The notes below the pieces were generated by a model. The model was given only the letters and a program-made list of their open reading frames with translations, ran no database searches and was not told the DNA's origin. The translations under genes were made by a program, and so were the position numbers. This document shows, piece after piece, positions 1 through 8,387 of a DNA stretch of 64,000 nucleotides; positions within the stretch are counted from its first letter, which is position 1, and each line of letters begins with the position of its first letter. The stretch comes from Muribaculaceae bacterium (lineage in GTDB: Bacteria; Bacteroidota; Bacteroidia; Bacteroidales; Muribaculaceae): NCBI GenBank assembly GCA_017548365.1, contig JAFZAC010000040.1, positions 62,001 to 126,000 on the forward strand. Reading direction: 5' to 3'.

Positions 1-174
1 GGTGGTCAAAAGTCAGATAATAATAAATTTGTAAAAGGTATGGGAGAAGCGCAAAAAGCTAATAACGATGATGCACATAAGGCTTATGATGGTATAAAAA
101 AGCCAAATACGAATGCACAACAGGAAAAAACAAAAGCAGCGATTGTCAATCGACAAAATTCAAGAGACAATTAA
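1..174 (+). CDS. 3' end of an unidentified gene (partial)
   Basis: An open frame enters from the left edge and stops with TAA at 172-174, giving 57 residues. The peptide is hydrophilic and rich in Lys, Asn, Gln and Asp, with no hydrophobic segment or recognisable motif. It resembles the low-complexity tail of a larger protein. The strong hairpin directly after the stop supports a real gene end. Function cannot be assigned from this fragment. Confidence 0.5.
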   Translation, partial: GGQKSDNNKFVKGMGEAQKANNDDAHKAYDGIKKPNTNAQQEKTKAAIVNRQNSRDN

Positions 175-213
175 ACTATTGCGCCGCACAGGGTTTGTGT
201 GGCGCAATAGTTT
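173..213. terminator. Bidirectional hairpin between convergent genes
   Basis: A 17-bp inverted repeat (173-189 with 197-213, one G-U pair, 7-nt loop) starts inside the stop codon of the left-edge gene and lies 27 nt beyond the hpf stop. A-rich sequence on one arm and T-rich on the other let it serve both strands. Confidence 0.8.
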
Positions 214-239
214 AATGTGTTAATATGTAAAGTTTAAGA

Positions 240-533
240 TTATTTGTCTTTCTTGGTTTTCTCGAGCTGGCGTTTTAGTGCGTCGACCGTGAGGTCTATA
301 GCTTCTTCAAAAGTGTCGGCAACTTTGTTGGCAAAGAGGTCTTCGTTTCTTGGAACGAGCAGCTTGATGCTTGCCTCCTTGTTCATAGCGGTCTCGGGTT
401 TTACTACTTTCAATGTCACCTCGGCATTGGTGATTTCCTCATGATGCTTTACTAGCTTCTCAACTTTTTTGTTGATAAACTGTTCGAGCTTCTCGGTAGC
501 ATCGAAGTGAATGGCTTTTACTTTAATTTCCAT
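240..533 (-). CDS. hpf: Ribosome hibernation promoting factor (short HPF/RaiA type)
   Basis: A 97-residue protein of the HPF/RaiA (YfiA) family, which binds the 30S decoding region and stores ribosomes inactive in stationary phase. It begins MEIKVKAIHFDATEKLEQFI and follows the beta-alpha-beta-beta-beta-alpha pattern, with a basic stretch around residues 23-30 and a Lys-rich C-terminus. Length matches the short HPF class; the C-terminal dimerisation domain of long HPF is absent. It starts with ATG one base after the xerC stop, so the two genes are co-transcribed, an arrangement also known in other Bacteroidales. Confidence 0.92.
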   Translation of the reverse strand: MEIKVKAIHFDATEKLEQFINKKVEKLVKHHEEITNAEVTLKVVKPETAMNKEASIKLLVPRNEDLFANKVADTFEEAIDLTVDALKRQLEKTKKDK

Positions 534-534
534 A

Positions 535-1434
535 TTAGCCTCCTTTTTTAAGTGCCCTGGGATGGGCGAGTTTATAATTATTTTTCAATTCACTAAATGT
601 CACATGTGTATAAATCTGTGTCGTGGCGAGCGACTCGTGCCCCAGCAGCTCCTTCACGCCATTTAGCGAGGCGCCGTCGTTGAGCATCGAGGTGGCAAAG
701 CTATGCCTGAGCACGTGAGGGCTGCGCTTGCTCGTGACACCGGCTTGGGTGAGCGCGTTGACCACAATCCTGTAGACAAGAGTGGGGTAGAGCGCCATGC
801 CGTTAGGTCGCACGAAGAACTCCTTGCTGCACGATGTTGTGGCGTTGCGCAACTCGCGGTACCTCTCTATCCACTCTGCAAGTTCGGTGCCAAACGGAAT
901 TATGCGGTCTTTGTCACGTTTGCCGTGAACTTTGAGTTCGCCTTTCTGGGTGTCGACATTCTTGTCGAGAAGCCCTATAAGTTCGGCACGGCGCATTCCT
1001 GTCTCATACAACATCATCACAATGAGCTTGTTGCGCACCTCTTCAAAGTCATTCTCGTCGATATCGCTGTCGAGCAAGGTATTAATGTTGTTCTCCCTCA
1101 CCAGTTGTGGCAGTCGCTTGGGGATGCGTGCCATTTCGACCGATGAGGCAGGGTTGCTTGTCACTGTGCCAGCTCGCATGAGCCACTTGTAGAGTGAACG
1201 CACGGCTTGCACCTTGCGGCGCAGAGTGCGTGGACCGTCGCCACAACTGCTTTGATGCACGAGCCAAGCCCTAATGTCGCTTGTTGTCACACTTGCAACA
1301 TCAAGCTCTTCCTTGCCTCCGGTGAGAAATTCTTCCCATTGGCACAGGTCGGTGCGGTAGGCCGTTACAGTATGAGGCGAGAGGTTAAGCTCTAAACCTA
1401 TATACTGCAAGAAGTTATCGATAATAACATTCAT
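535..1434 (-). CDS. xerC: Tyrosine recombinase XerC/XerD type
   Basis: A 299-residue site-specific tyrosine recombinase, expected to resolve chromosome dimers at dif. The N-terminal SAM-like DNA-binding domain spans about residues 1-90 and the catalytic domain about 110-290. The full catalytic set is visible: Arg148 (ETGMRRAEL), Lys172 (HGKRDKDR), His240 and Arg243 (SPHVLRHSF), His266 (LLGHESL) and the nucleophile Tyr275 (TTQIYTHV). No integrase-type arm-binding domain or phage neighbours are present, so this is the housekeeping enzyme. It is followed after 1 bp by hpf. A possible -7 element (TAAATTTG, 1512 to 1505 on the minus strand) lies inside the preceding gene's terminator. Whether it is the XerC or XerD partner cannot be settled by eye. 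Confidence 0.9.
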   Translation of the reverse strand: MNVIIDNFLQYIGLELNLSPHTVTAYRTDLCQWEEFLTGGKEELDVASVTTSDIRAWLVHQSSCGDGPRTLRRKVQAVRSLYKWLMRAGTVTSNPASSVEMARIPKRLPQLVRENNINTLLDSDIDENDFEEVRNKLIVMMLYETGMRRAELIGLLDKNVDTQKGELKVHGKRDKDRIIPFGTELAEWIERYRELRNATTSCSKEFFVRPNGMALYPTLVYRIVVNALTQAGVTSKRSPHVLRHSFATSMLNDGASLNGVKELLGHESLATTQIYTHVTFSELKNNYKLAHPRALKKGG

Positions 1435-1487
1435 TACTCAGAGCAATTGATGGCAATTAGTTTTTTCGTCACGCTACTAAATTATAC

Positions 1488-1523
1488 AAAAGTTGCAATA
1501 AAAACAAATTTATTGCAACTTTT
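1488..1523 (-). terminator. Hairpin terminator after the SH3 gene
   Basis: A perfect 15-bp stem (1488-1502 with 1509-1523) with a 6-nt loop lies 50 nt beyond the stop of the 1573-2085 gene. On the minus strand the stem ends in TTTT and is followed by GTATAAT. It separates the small-envelope-protein run from xerC-hpf. Confidence 0.75.
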
Positions 1524-1572
1524 TTGTCTAAAAAGCGATATTTTTTAACTTTTCCCTTGCTTTGTGATTTTT

Positions 1573-2085
1573 TTAGGGACAAGTTGTGAGCGGGTTGAAG
1601 CAAATCTTGTCGCAGTGAATCCAGCCGGTGTACTTGCCGTCGGTAGTAGTGGCTTTCACCCATTCGCCTTGCAAGGCTATGGGTTGAAAACTTAACTCGG
1701 TAGAGCTGGCGATTTTCACTACTTTGCCTTTTGATGACGGTTTTGAGCGCAAGCATCCAGTAGGGTCACCGGCAATGGTGAAGCTGAGAAGAGAGCGATG
1801 AATCCAGTAGCCTGTTTTTGAGCCACTCAGCGTGATTTCCTTCTCTTCGTCGCCATACTGTTCCACAACTTTGTCAATCTTGAACCATTCGCCTTGCGAC
1901 GAGAGCAGTGTCACAACAAAAGCCTCGTTGGTGGGCAACGTTGCCACCACCTTGCCGTTAGGGGCGTTTCGCACATTGGTTACAGGACCATCGTTGTCGA
2001 TGATGTAAACATTCACAAGTTCTCTGGCTCCAGACAGTGTGGGCATTAATAATGCCACTAATGAAATCAATAAAATCTTTTTCAT
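1573..2085 (-). CDS. Secreted protein with two SH3b-like domains
   Basis: A 170-residue protein with a cleavable signal peptide (MKKILLISLVALLMPTLSGA). Two bacterial SH3-like repeats follow: about residues 27-97, with the hallmark TNVRNAPNGKVVATL and a GYWIHRSLL end, and about 105-163, with CLRSKPSSKGKVVKI and GWIHCDKIC. Such domains usually bind cell-wall peptides or glycans in the periplasm. The C-terminal half carries three Cys, possibly disulfide-bonded. It starts 2 bp after the previous gene's stop and shares its transcript. No enzymatic domain is present, so its role is probably as a wall-binding or regulatory module. Confidence 0.7.
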   Translation of the reverse strand: MKKILLISLVALLMPTLSGARELVNVYIIDNDGPVTNVRNAPNGKVVATLPTNEAFVVTLLSSQGEWFKIDKVVEQYGDEEKEITLSGSKTGYWIHRSLLSFTIAGDPTGCLRSKPSSKGKVVKIASSTELSFQPIALQGEWVKATTTDGKYTGWIHCDKICFNPLTTCP

Positions 2086-2087
2086 AA

Positions 2088-2408
2088 TTAAGAAGTTTGA
2101 TTAGGAGTATTCAATTTTTTATCTATTCTTTCTTTCTTCTTGAGTTTGAAAAATGCTTTCACGCGCTTGTAGCCTTCAACACCCAGGATGGCGATGCCAG
2201 TGTATTGGAAAACATGGGCTGCGCCATGCCATATCAGCCACCATATTCCAATGACATAGGGAGACATATTTGCAAAAATCCACCAATCTTTTATCCATGG
2301 GATGATGGGTAGAAATGAAATTATGTGGCATGGCACACACATTGCCAGCACTATCACTCCTGTGCGAAACGAGAGTTTTGAAAGCCAGAGCTTTATTTTT
2401 TCCTTCAA
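2088..2408 (-). CDS. Small membrane protein, start uncertain
   Basis: An open frame between the DUF4919 gene and the SH3 gene encodes a small protein with two hydrophobic segments, separated by a Trp-rich stretch (IPWIKDWWIF, IGIWWLIWHG), and a strongly basic C-terminus (KAFFKLKKKERIDKK). The frame extends to a TTG at 2480, but that would overlap the DUF4919 gene by 56 bp and add a hydrophilic, unlikely N-terminus. I place the start at a TTG (2408) 16 nt after the DUF4919 stop; an ATG further in (MCVPCH) is another option. No family recognised. It stops 2 bp before the SH3 gene start, which supports a real gene in the operon. Confidence 0.5.
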   Translation of the reverse strand: MKEKIKLWLSKLSFRTGVIVLAMCVPCHIISFLPIIPWIKDWWIFANMSPYVIGIWWLIWHGAAHVFQYTGIAILGVEGYKRVKAFFKLKKKERIDKKLNTPNQTS

Positions 2409-2424
2409 CTTGGTTTGTGCGCTA

Positions 2425-3156
2425 TTAGAAATCTTCGGGGAACTTGCGTGCTGTTTCTTGGAGCATCTTGGCAACGTCAAAGTAGAAATCCTTGGTCTTG
2501 CTGTTGTCGTCTTCTCTCACTGCCTTGATGCAGTCGATGCCGCCATCCATCTCTATGTGTTCCTTAGCTACATAACCCAGAAGGTTGATAATGTTGTACT
2601 CATGCTCGGGGAAGATTACAACCCATGGCTCGGCTTCGGTGCCGCGTCCGCTCGACATGATAGCTGCAACGAGTTTGTCAAGGCGGTATTGTCGAACTGC
2701 TGCCCGGGCATATTTCTTCTTCTGCTTCAAGGCATAGATGTAGTTGTTGAGCTGGTCTATGTCGAGCAGGTTGTTGTCGAGAGCCATAACAGCATATTCC
2801 TCGATTTTGTCGCACTCCTCACGTGTGAGGTTCTGGCGGTAATACAGTTCTTCTACTTCATCCTCGCCCTCGAAATTGGTCACGCGGAAGGGGTTGTAGT
2901 CTTCTTGGAAAACAAACCCGTAATACAACTCGCGATAGGCCTCAAAGTTCATGATAGTATCGTTGCTCTTGAACGAGCGCACGAGCTTGGGATAGTAGTA
3001 AATGGAATTTTTATCGAGGGTTTCTTGCTTTATTTTCTCAAAGTCCACATCTCTCACCTCAAAACGGTATTTAGAACGGTCTTGAGCCATCGTTATGAAC
3101 GAGAGCGAAGCAATAACGGTCAATAAGAGAGATATAAAATAGCGTTGAGTTCTCAT
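2425..3156 (-). CDS. DUF4919-type secreted protein
   Basis: A 243-residue protein with an N-terminal signal peptide (about 1-24, ending TMAQ). The mature part matches the Bacteroidota DUF4919 family by eye: an early DFEKIKQET segment, then the conserved YRELYYGFVFQEDYNPF block (about residues 75-90), then a helical region and a C-terminal domain containing GTEAEPWVVIFPEHEYNII. Function is unknown; these proteins are periplasmic or outer-membrane associated. It sits 15 bp after a membrane-protein gene on the same strand and is likely co-transcribed with it. Confidence 0.75.
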   Translation of the reverse strand: MRTQRYFISLLLTVIASLSFITMAQDRSKYRFEVRDVDFEKIKQETLDKNSIYYYPKLVRSFKSNDTIMNFEAYRELYYGFVFQEDYNPFRVTNFEGEDEVEELYYRQNLTREECDKIEEYAVMALDNNLLDIDQLNNYIYALKQKKKYARAAVRQYRLDKLVAAIMSSGRGTEAEPWVVIFPEHEYNIINLLGYVAKEHIEMDGGIDCIKAVREDDNSKTKDFYFDVAKMLQETARKFPEDF

Positions 3157-3171
3157 TATGAATAATTTTAA

Positions 3172-3663
3172 TTAAACATCAAAAATGAAGCCTTCTACTG
3201 CCAGTCCAATCATGGCAACAGCCACGACAACCGGCAGTCCTTTGGCGCAAAGGTACTGAATAAAATTGGATTTTGAAAATAACAGCCATTTGCCGTTTGG
3301 TGTGCGGCTGAAGGCCATTTGTCCCAATATTGTGCCAATAATCGTGCCCAAAAGCATGAATCGCGGGTCGATCATTCCTAGCAGGCATCCCATGAGCGCT
3401 CCGAGTCCTAGATAAAGGTTGCCGGTGTTTTTACCGTCGGGTTCACCTTTGGGAGAGAGATACCTGAGGCCCATCACCATTAGTGTTGCGGCGCCATAGA
3501 AGATGAATACCCACATAGGGTACATGGTGTAGTTGCTCCAGTGCAATAGCCACAAGCCGCAATAGGCGGGCAGAGCCGCCACATACCATGGCTTGAAAAG
3601 CAGCACTAGCGCTAGGACCATCAACACAATGCCGGCGATGAGTAGGATTTTGCTCAATATCAT
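3172..3663 (-). CDS. Uncharacterised multi-pass membrane protein
   Basis: A 163-residue, mostly hydrophobic protein with five or six predicted membrane segments. The middle carries a Gly-rich pair of helices (LGLGALMGCLLGMIDPRFM and LLGTIIGTILGQM), which recalls DUF456-like small membrane proteins, but I cannot confirm the family. It lies 104 bp after pgpH and 15 bp before the DUF4919 gene on the same strand. Start ATG at 3663 gives a typical N-terminal signal anchor. Confidence 0.65.
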   Translation of the reverse strand: MILSKILLIAGIVLMVLALVLLFKPWYVAALPAYCGLWLLHWSNYTMYPMWVFIFYGAATLMVMGLRYLSPKGEPDGKNTGNLYLGLGALMGCLLGMIDPRFMLLGTIIGTILGQMAFSRTPNGKWLLFSKSNFIQYLCAKGLPVVVAVAMIGLAVEGFIFDV

Positions 3664-3767
3664 CTTTTATTTCACCTTTTTTATTTCTTAATAAATAACT
3701 TTTTTTATCTCTTTTTTGCAGCTTCTGGGGCTAAAAATCGTTGCCTGCGGTGCTCAATGTGTGGGTG

Positions 3768-5864
3768 TTAATCTTGCTGTTCTTCTTCGATAAGATTATC
3801 CTCGGTTATCGTGGAGATAATCTCTTCGCCGGCTTTCACATCGTCGGGATATGACACACGGGTGTGGTAGAAGGTGAGCAGGCGCTTGATGAGGCTCGCT
3901 TTCACCTCGCTGATGTCCTTGAAGCTGATGGGTGACTCGTTGAACATGCCTTCGGCAACTTGCGACTCGATGATCTTGTTCACCAAGTTGGTGATGTTTT
4001 CTTCGTTGGGCACCGTGAGGCTTTTGGCTGCAGCCTCGCACGAGTCGGCCATCATCAAGATGGCTGCTTCCTTGGTCTGTGGGTTGGGACCAGGATATGT
4101 GAACGGAGCGGGGTCGACGTTGCCGGTAGCACTCTGCTTGAGCGCCATGTTGTAGAAGTAACGTGTCTTGCCCTTGCCATGATGTTGTGCTATCAGGTCT
4201 TTGACAACCTCGGGAAGTCCGGCTTTCTCGGCACGCTTGATGCCGTCGGTCACATGCGAAATTACGATGCCGGCGCTCTGCTTGGGCTGTAGTACATCAT
4301 GGGGATTCACGCCGCTTTGATTCTCAGTGAAGAACGCAGGATTCTCGATTTTTCCTATGTCGTGATACAACGCACCGGCGCGCACGAGCTGCACATTGGC
4401 GCCCACCTTGCGTGCTGCTTCTCCAGCGAGAGTGGCAACCTGCAATGAGTGTTGGAAGGTGCCAGGACAGTTCTCCGACAGTTCTTGAAGCACAGGATTG
4501 TTGATGTCGCTGAGCTCAACAAGTGTAACTTGTGATGTGAAGCCAAAAATCTTCTCTATAATGAAGATGCCAAAGTAGGCAAACGACAAGACGATGCAAT
4601 TGACGGCAAAGTAGAGTATCACATGCCAGTCAAAGCCTTTGAATGTGCCGTTGTGAACCAGGTATTGAGCGCCATAAGTGATGGTGTAGCACATGAAGAT
4701 GAGAATCGCACACACGATAAGCTGCGAGCGCTGCATGAGGCCCTTGATTGACAAGATTGCTATGATACCTGCCAGGAACTGCATGATAATGAAGTCGGGG
4801 GCATCGGGGGCTACAAGGGAGCTGATCAGCACTACAACCATGTGGGTGAAGAAGCCCAACGGAATGCTGAAAAATACTGTTATCACTATAGGAACGAGGG
4901 CAAACGGGATAAGATACATCAGTCCCGACCGCAAGTGGGCTATCAAATATACAATCAGTACAAACACCATCACAAAGCAGAACAGGAACACCATGTGGCG
5001 AAGGCTGCGGTAGGTGGAGGGATGCAGAATCCTGATGTATAAGTAAAGCACAAACAACAGAAGGAACAGCACAACAAGATTTCCCATAATTGAGAATCGG
5101 CGCCCCTTGGTGTTGATGTTGCGCTCAGCGCTCAAGCGCTCGTAGGTTTGAAGCAATGTGTAGGTTTGAGGAGTCACTATCTCGCCATAGTCAATGATGC
5201 GCTCTCCCGCGAGTTTCATGCCTTGAGGGGCAAGCGACATATTGTAGGAGTCCTCAAGAAGTGATTTAGACTTTATAGAGTCGTACATCAAACTTGGCGA
5301 CAGGTTGTTGTATAACAGACGTATCAGTTCCTTGCCTTGGCTGCCGTTGAGATTGAGAACCGAATCAAGATAGGAATAAGCCTCCATCGTCGACTTCAAT
5401 TCGCTCACGTCAACGTTGTGAGACTCGTTGCCCTGGTCATTGATGATGCGCACCTGCTTGATGTGCTTGTTATTAATCATTGACTTGGTGGGGTTGTCGA
5501 TAATGCCGTCGTCATACAACTGCTGGGTGATTGACATGACTTTGCTTCGGAAGGAGCTCGAAATGCCAGTCATGTTGTTCAGTGAGTCCTGAATGTTGGA
5601 TAATGAGTGTTTTTTAATGTCCTCATTCACCGATAGGATGGGAGAGAAGCTGCTGTCGATGCTGTCTTTTATAGCCTTGGCGCTCACCGAGTCATACTCG
5701 ATGGGAATGTCGAACGGGGCTATAAGCTTGGGATAATTCCACGGACGGCCTTCGTTGTAGACGAGGGAGTCCTCGGTGCCTCCACCAAAGAATATCGACA
5801 GGCTTCCAACCGTTAACATGATCAGGAGCATCACTATTATGGTATTTCTAACCGATTGTTTCAT
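3768..5864 (-). CDS. pgpH: 7TM-HD cyclic-di-AMP phosphodiesterase, PgpH type
   Basis: A 698-residue membrane protein with the 7TMR-HDED / 7TM / HD-domain layout of PgpH, which hydrolyses c-di-AMP to pApA. One N-terminal membrane anchor (about 8-26) is followed by an extracytoplasmic region (about 30-255), a cluster of membrane segments (about 260-440) and a cytoplasmic HD domain. Metal-binding residues are visible: His472 (FQHSLQVA) and His501-Asp502 (LYHDIGKIENP), with further conserved His at AQHHGKGKT. It lies 39 bp downstream of rel on the same strand, so the (p)ppGpp enzyme and the c-di-AMP enzyme are probably made from one mRNA. In Listeria, PgpH is known to be inhibited by ppGpp. Confidence 0.9.
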   Translation of the reverse strand: MKQSVRNTIIVMLLIMLTVGSLSIFFGGGTEDSLVYNEGRPWNYPKLIAPFDIPIEYDSVSAKAIKDSIDSSFSPILSVNEDIKKHSLSNIQDSLNNMTGISSSFRSKVMSITQQLYDDGIIDNPTKSMINNKHIKQVRIINDQGNESHNVDVSELKSTMEAYSYLDSVLNLNGSQGKELIRLLYNNLSPSLMYDSIKSKSLLEDSYNMSLAPQGMKLAGERIIDYGEIVTPQTYTLLQTYERLSAERNINTKGRRFSIMGNLVVLFLLLFVLYLYIRILHPSTYRSLRHMVFLFCFVMVFVLIVYLIAHLRSGLMYLIPFALVPIVITVFFSIPLGFFTHMVVVLISSLVAPDAPDFIIMQFLAGIIAILSIKGLMQRSQLIVCAILIFMCYTITYGAQYLVHNGTFKGFDWHVILYFAVNCIVLSFAYFGIFIIEKIFGFTSQVTLVELSDINNPVLQELSENCPGTFQHSLQVATLAGEAARKVGANVQLVRAGALYHDIGKIENPAFFTENQSGVNPHDVLQPKQSAGIVISHVTDGIKRAEKAGLPEVVKDLIAQHHGKGKTRYFYNMALKQSATGNVDPAPFTYPGPNPQTKEAAILMMADSCEAAAKSLTVPNEENITNLVNKIIESQVAEGMFNESPISFKDISEVKASLIKRLLTFYHTRVSYPDDVKAGEEIISTITEDNLIEEEQQD

Positions 5865-5903
5865 TATTCTGTGATTTATCAGTTATGTGGAAAATGCGCT
5901 TTC

Positions 5904-8171
5904 TTAAGATCGTCTTATTGCTTTGCTCACGCCTTTCACTTTGCCCAGACGCTTGCACATCTTGGTGACGGTGTTCACATCCTCAACAAGAACATCCATC
6001 TCGCATATGAACACTCCAGCGTTGGATGTGATGTTGAGACGACGTATGTTTATCGACAGGTTGGTCGATATCAAGTAGATAATCTCCTGCAAGATGCCCA
6101 TGCGGTCGATGCCTTCAACTCTGATCGACGCAAAGAATGTTTCATTGCCAATTTCCCATTTTGTCTCGAGCAATCGGCTGCCAAATCCTGTTTTGAGCTT
6201 CATAGCTGTGGGACAGTCTATCTTGTGGACAACAACCTTGTTGTCGTTGTCGATATAGCCCAAAACATCATCGCCAGGTAGTGGATGGCAACAATTGGCG
6301 AGCTGGTAATTGCTTTCGCCGTTCTCTGTCCGGAGCACATAAACCTTCTTGCGGTCGATTTTCTTGGCGGCGGGCTTGTTACCCTGCTCTTTGTCGTTCT
6401 TCTCGTTCTTGCTGCCAAATGACATCTTCCACCACTTGCTCAAAAGATTTTGAGATGCTGGCTTGAGAGCCTTGAAAATAAGAGGAGTAAGCTCTATGTC
6501 GCCCTTGCCAACCTTGAAAAAAAGGTCTTCCTTGTTTTGAACTCCCAAACCGCTGATGATGCGCGTGAGGTTCTCGTTGTTGATTTCGGCGTTGTTCTCG
6601 GCCATGAACTCCTTGAAGGTGGCTTCGCCCTTGTCAACAACCTCGCGGCGCATGTGGCGGAAAGCGTTGTTGAGACGCGTCTTACCCTTGGCGGTAACCA
6701 CCCACTTCGACCACTCAAGCTGTGGTCGTTGAGTCTGAGATGTGAGAATCTCTACTTGGTCGCCGCTCGTGAGTCTGTGCGACAACGGTACAAGTCTGTG
6801 GTTTACCTTGCCGGCGATGCAGTGGGTGCCTATCTCGCTGTGGAGAGTGAAAGCCAGGTCAAGCACCGAGGCTCCCATGGGCAGGGATATCATGTCGCCC
6901 TTGGGGGTGAACACGGTAATCTCGCGGGCATAGAGGTTGAGTTTTATCGAGTCGAGGAAGTCAAGTGCGTTGGGCTCAGGATTTTTCAAGATATCTTCTA
7001 TCTCTTGCAGCCATCCCCGCAGTTGACTGTCTTCTTCCATCTCGCCGTTACCTTCTTTATAAACCCAGTGGGCTGTGACGCCGCGCTCGTCGATGTTGTC
7101 CATCTTGCGGCTCCTGATTTGAACTTCTACCCAGTCACCGTCGGGGCCCATCACTGTAACATGCAGAGCACGGTAGCCATTGGGCTTGGCGTGGGCGAGC
7201 CAGTCGCGTATGCGGTCGGGATGTATCTTGTTGTAAATCTTGGTGATTTGGTTGTAAATCGACCAGCACACAACATTCTCATCCTTGTCTTTGGGACATT
7301 CAAACACGATGCGTGCGGCATAGATGTCGTAAATCTCGTTGAGAGGGATGCGCTTGGCCTGCATCATCTTCCATATCGAGTAGCACGATTTGATGCGGGC
7401 TTTGAATTCATATTCCAGCCCCATGGCGTCGAGGCGTTCACGGATTGGCGCCGAGAAGCGGTCAAACAAGTCCTGACGCTTACTCTCGCTAGCGGCAACA
7501 TCGTCAGATATGGATTTGTAGATATCGGGATGCTCATACTTGAAGCTCAAGTCTTCAAGTTCGGTTTTGATGGCAAACAGGCCCAGCCTGTGGGCCAATG
7601 GAGCATAGATGTAAAGCGTCTCGCCGGCTATTTTGTACTGCTTGGCGGCAGGCATTGAGTCCAGGGTGCGCATGTTGTGAAGACGGTCGGCCATCTTAAT
7701 CAATATCACGCGGATATCGTCGCTCATTGTCAATAGAAGCTTCTTGAAATTCTCGGCCTGAGCCGAGGCTTTGTCGCCGAAGATGCCGCCCGAAATCTTA
7801 GTCAGTCCTTCTACGATGTTGGCAATCTTGTCACCAACTTTTTCGCCGGTTTCTCCAACTATCTCATCGCCAAAAATCGACTTGATGTCATCGAGGGTGT
7901 ATTCGGTGTCTTCTACAACGTCATGAAGCAATGCGGCACATATCGAAGTTGACCCAAGTCCTATCTCCTGACTCACAATGGTGGCCACGGCTATGGGGTG
8001 GAGGATATAGGGCTCGCCGGAACGACGCCTGATGCCCTCATGGGCTCGGCGCGCAAACCTGAATGCCTTGTCGATTTTCTCCACTTTCTTGCGGTGCTTG
8101 CTTGAAAGATAGCCGTTTATCAACTTCTCATAGGCTTCATCTATTATTTTATTCTCCTCTTCTGGGCTCAT
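5904..8171 (-). CDS. rel: Bifunctional (p)ppGpp synthetase/hydrolase (Rel/SpoT)
   Basis: A 755-residue long RSH protein. Domains in order: HD hydrolase (about 30-190, with HPIAVA at His58 and HDVVEDT at His83-Asp84), synthetase (about 240-380, with EIYDIYAARIVF, NGYRALHVTV and EVQIRS), TGS (about 412-475, ITVFTPKG), a helical and Cys/His-rich middle (LANCCHPLPGD) and a C-terminal ACT domain (about 675-752). Both the HDxxED hydrolase motif and the synthetase motifs are intact, so it should make and degrade the alarmone. ATG start at 8171; a possible -7 element TAAGTTTG lies at 8209 to 8202. pgpH follows after 39 bp. Confidence 0.95.
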   Translation of the reverse strand: MSPEEENKIIDEAYEKLINGYLSSKHRKKVEKIDKAFRFARRAHEGIRRRSGEPYILHPIAVATIVSQEIGLGSTSICAALLHDVVEDTEYTLDDIKSIFGDEIVGETGEKVGDKIANIVEGLTKISGGIFGDKASAQAENFKKLLLTMSDDIRVILIKMADRLHNMRTLDSMPAAKQYKIAGETLYIYAPLAHRLGLFAIKTELEDLSFKYEHPDIYKSISDDVAASESKRQDLFDRFSAPIRERLDAMGLEYEFKARIKSCYSIWKMMQAKRIPLNEIYDIYAARIVFECPKDKDENVVCWSIYNQITKIYNKIHPDRIRDWLAHAKPNGYRALHVTVMGPDGDWVEVQIRSRKMDNIDERGVTAHWVYKEGNGEMEEDSQLRGWLQEIEDILKNPEPNALDFLDSIKLNLYAREITVFTPKGDMISLPMGASVLDLAFTLHSEIGTHCIAGKVNHRLVPLSHRLTSGDQVEILTSQTQRPQLEWSKWVVTAKGKTRLNNAFRHMRREVVDKGEATFKEFMAENNAEINNENLTRIISGLGVQNKEDLFFKVGKGDIELTPLIFKALKPASQNLLSKWWKMSFGSKNEKNDKEQGNKPAAKKIDRKKVYVLRTENGESNYQLANCCHPLPGDDVLGYIDNDNKVVVHKIDCPTAMKLKTGFGSRLLETKWEIGNETFFASIRVEGIDRMGILQEIIYLISTNLSINIRRLNITSNAGVFICEMDVLVEDVNTVTKMCKRLGKVKGVSKAIRRS

Positions 8172-8326
8172 AATAGTGCTTTTGTCTTTTATTCCAAACT
8201 ACAAACTTACTAATAAATTATGAAAAATCATCATTTTCTGAGAGAGTTTTTATTTTTTTACACATTTTGTGCGCTGTTTTGTGTGTTGTGACGGCACTGG
8301 ATGAAGGTTGCGACGGCTTTCGTTTT

Positions 8327-8357
8327 TTTGGACTTTGAGAGTTTTTTACTACCTTTG
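8327..8357 (+). promoter_or_regulatory. Bacteroidota-type promoter for lgt
   Basis: A TTTG at 8327-8330 and TACCTTTG at 8350-8357 are separated by 19 nt, the classic -33/-7 arrangement of the Bacteroidota primary sigma factor. The -7 element ends 30 nt before the lgt ATG. Confidence 0.8.
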
Positions 8358-8387
8358 TAGCCTATTATTAAACATGACATTTTTGGT

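Noticed and set aside
535-1434. Integrase of a mobile element
   Set aside because: No att-like duplications or phage or transposon genes adjoin it, and the xerC-hpf pairing is a housekeeping layout.
2409-2480. N-terminal extension of the small membrane protein from TTG 2480
   Set aside because: It would overlap the DUF4919 gene by 56 bp and gives an unlikely hydrophilic start.
6450-7658. Plus-strand 402-codon frame opposite rel
   Set aside because: A shadow of the well-defined Rel protein; no family features.
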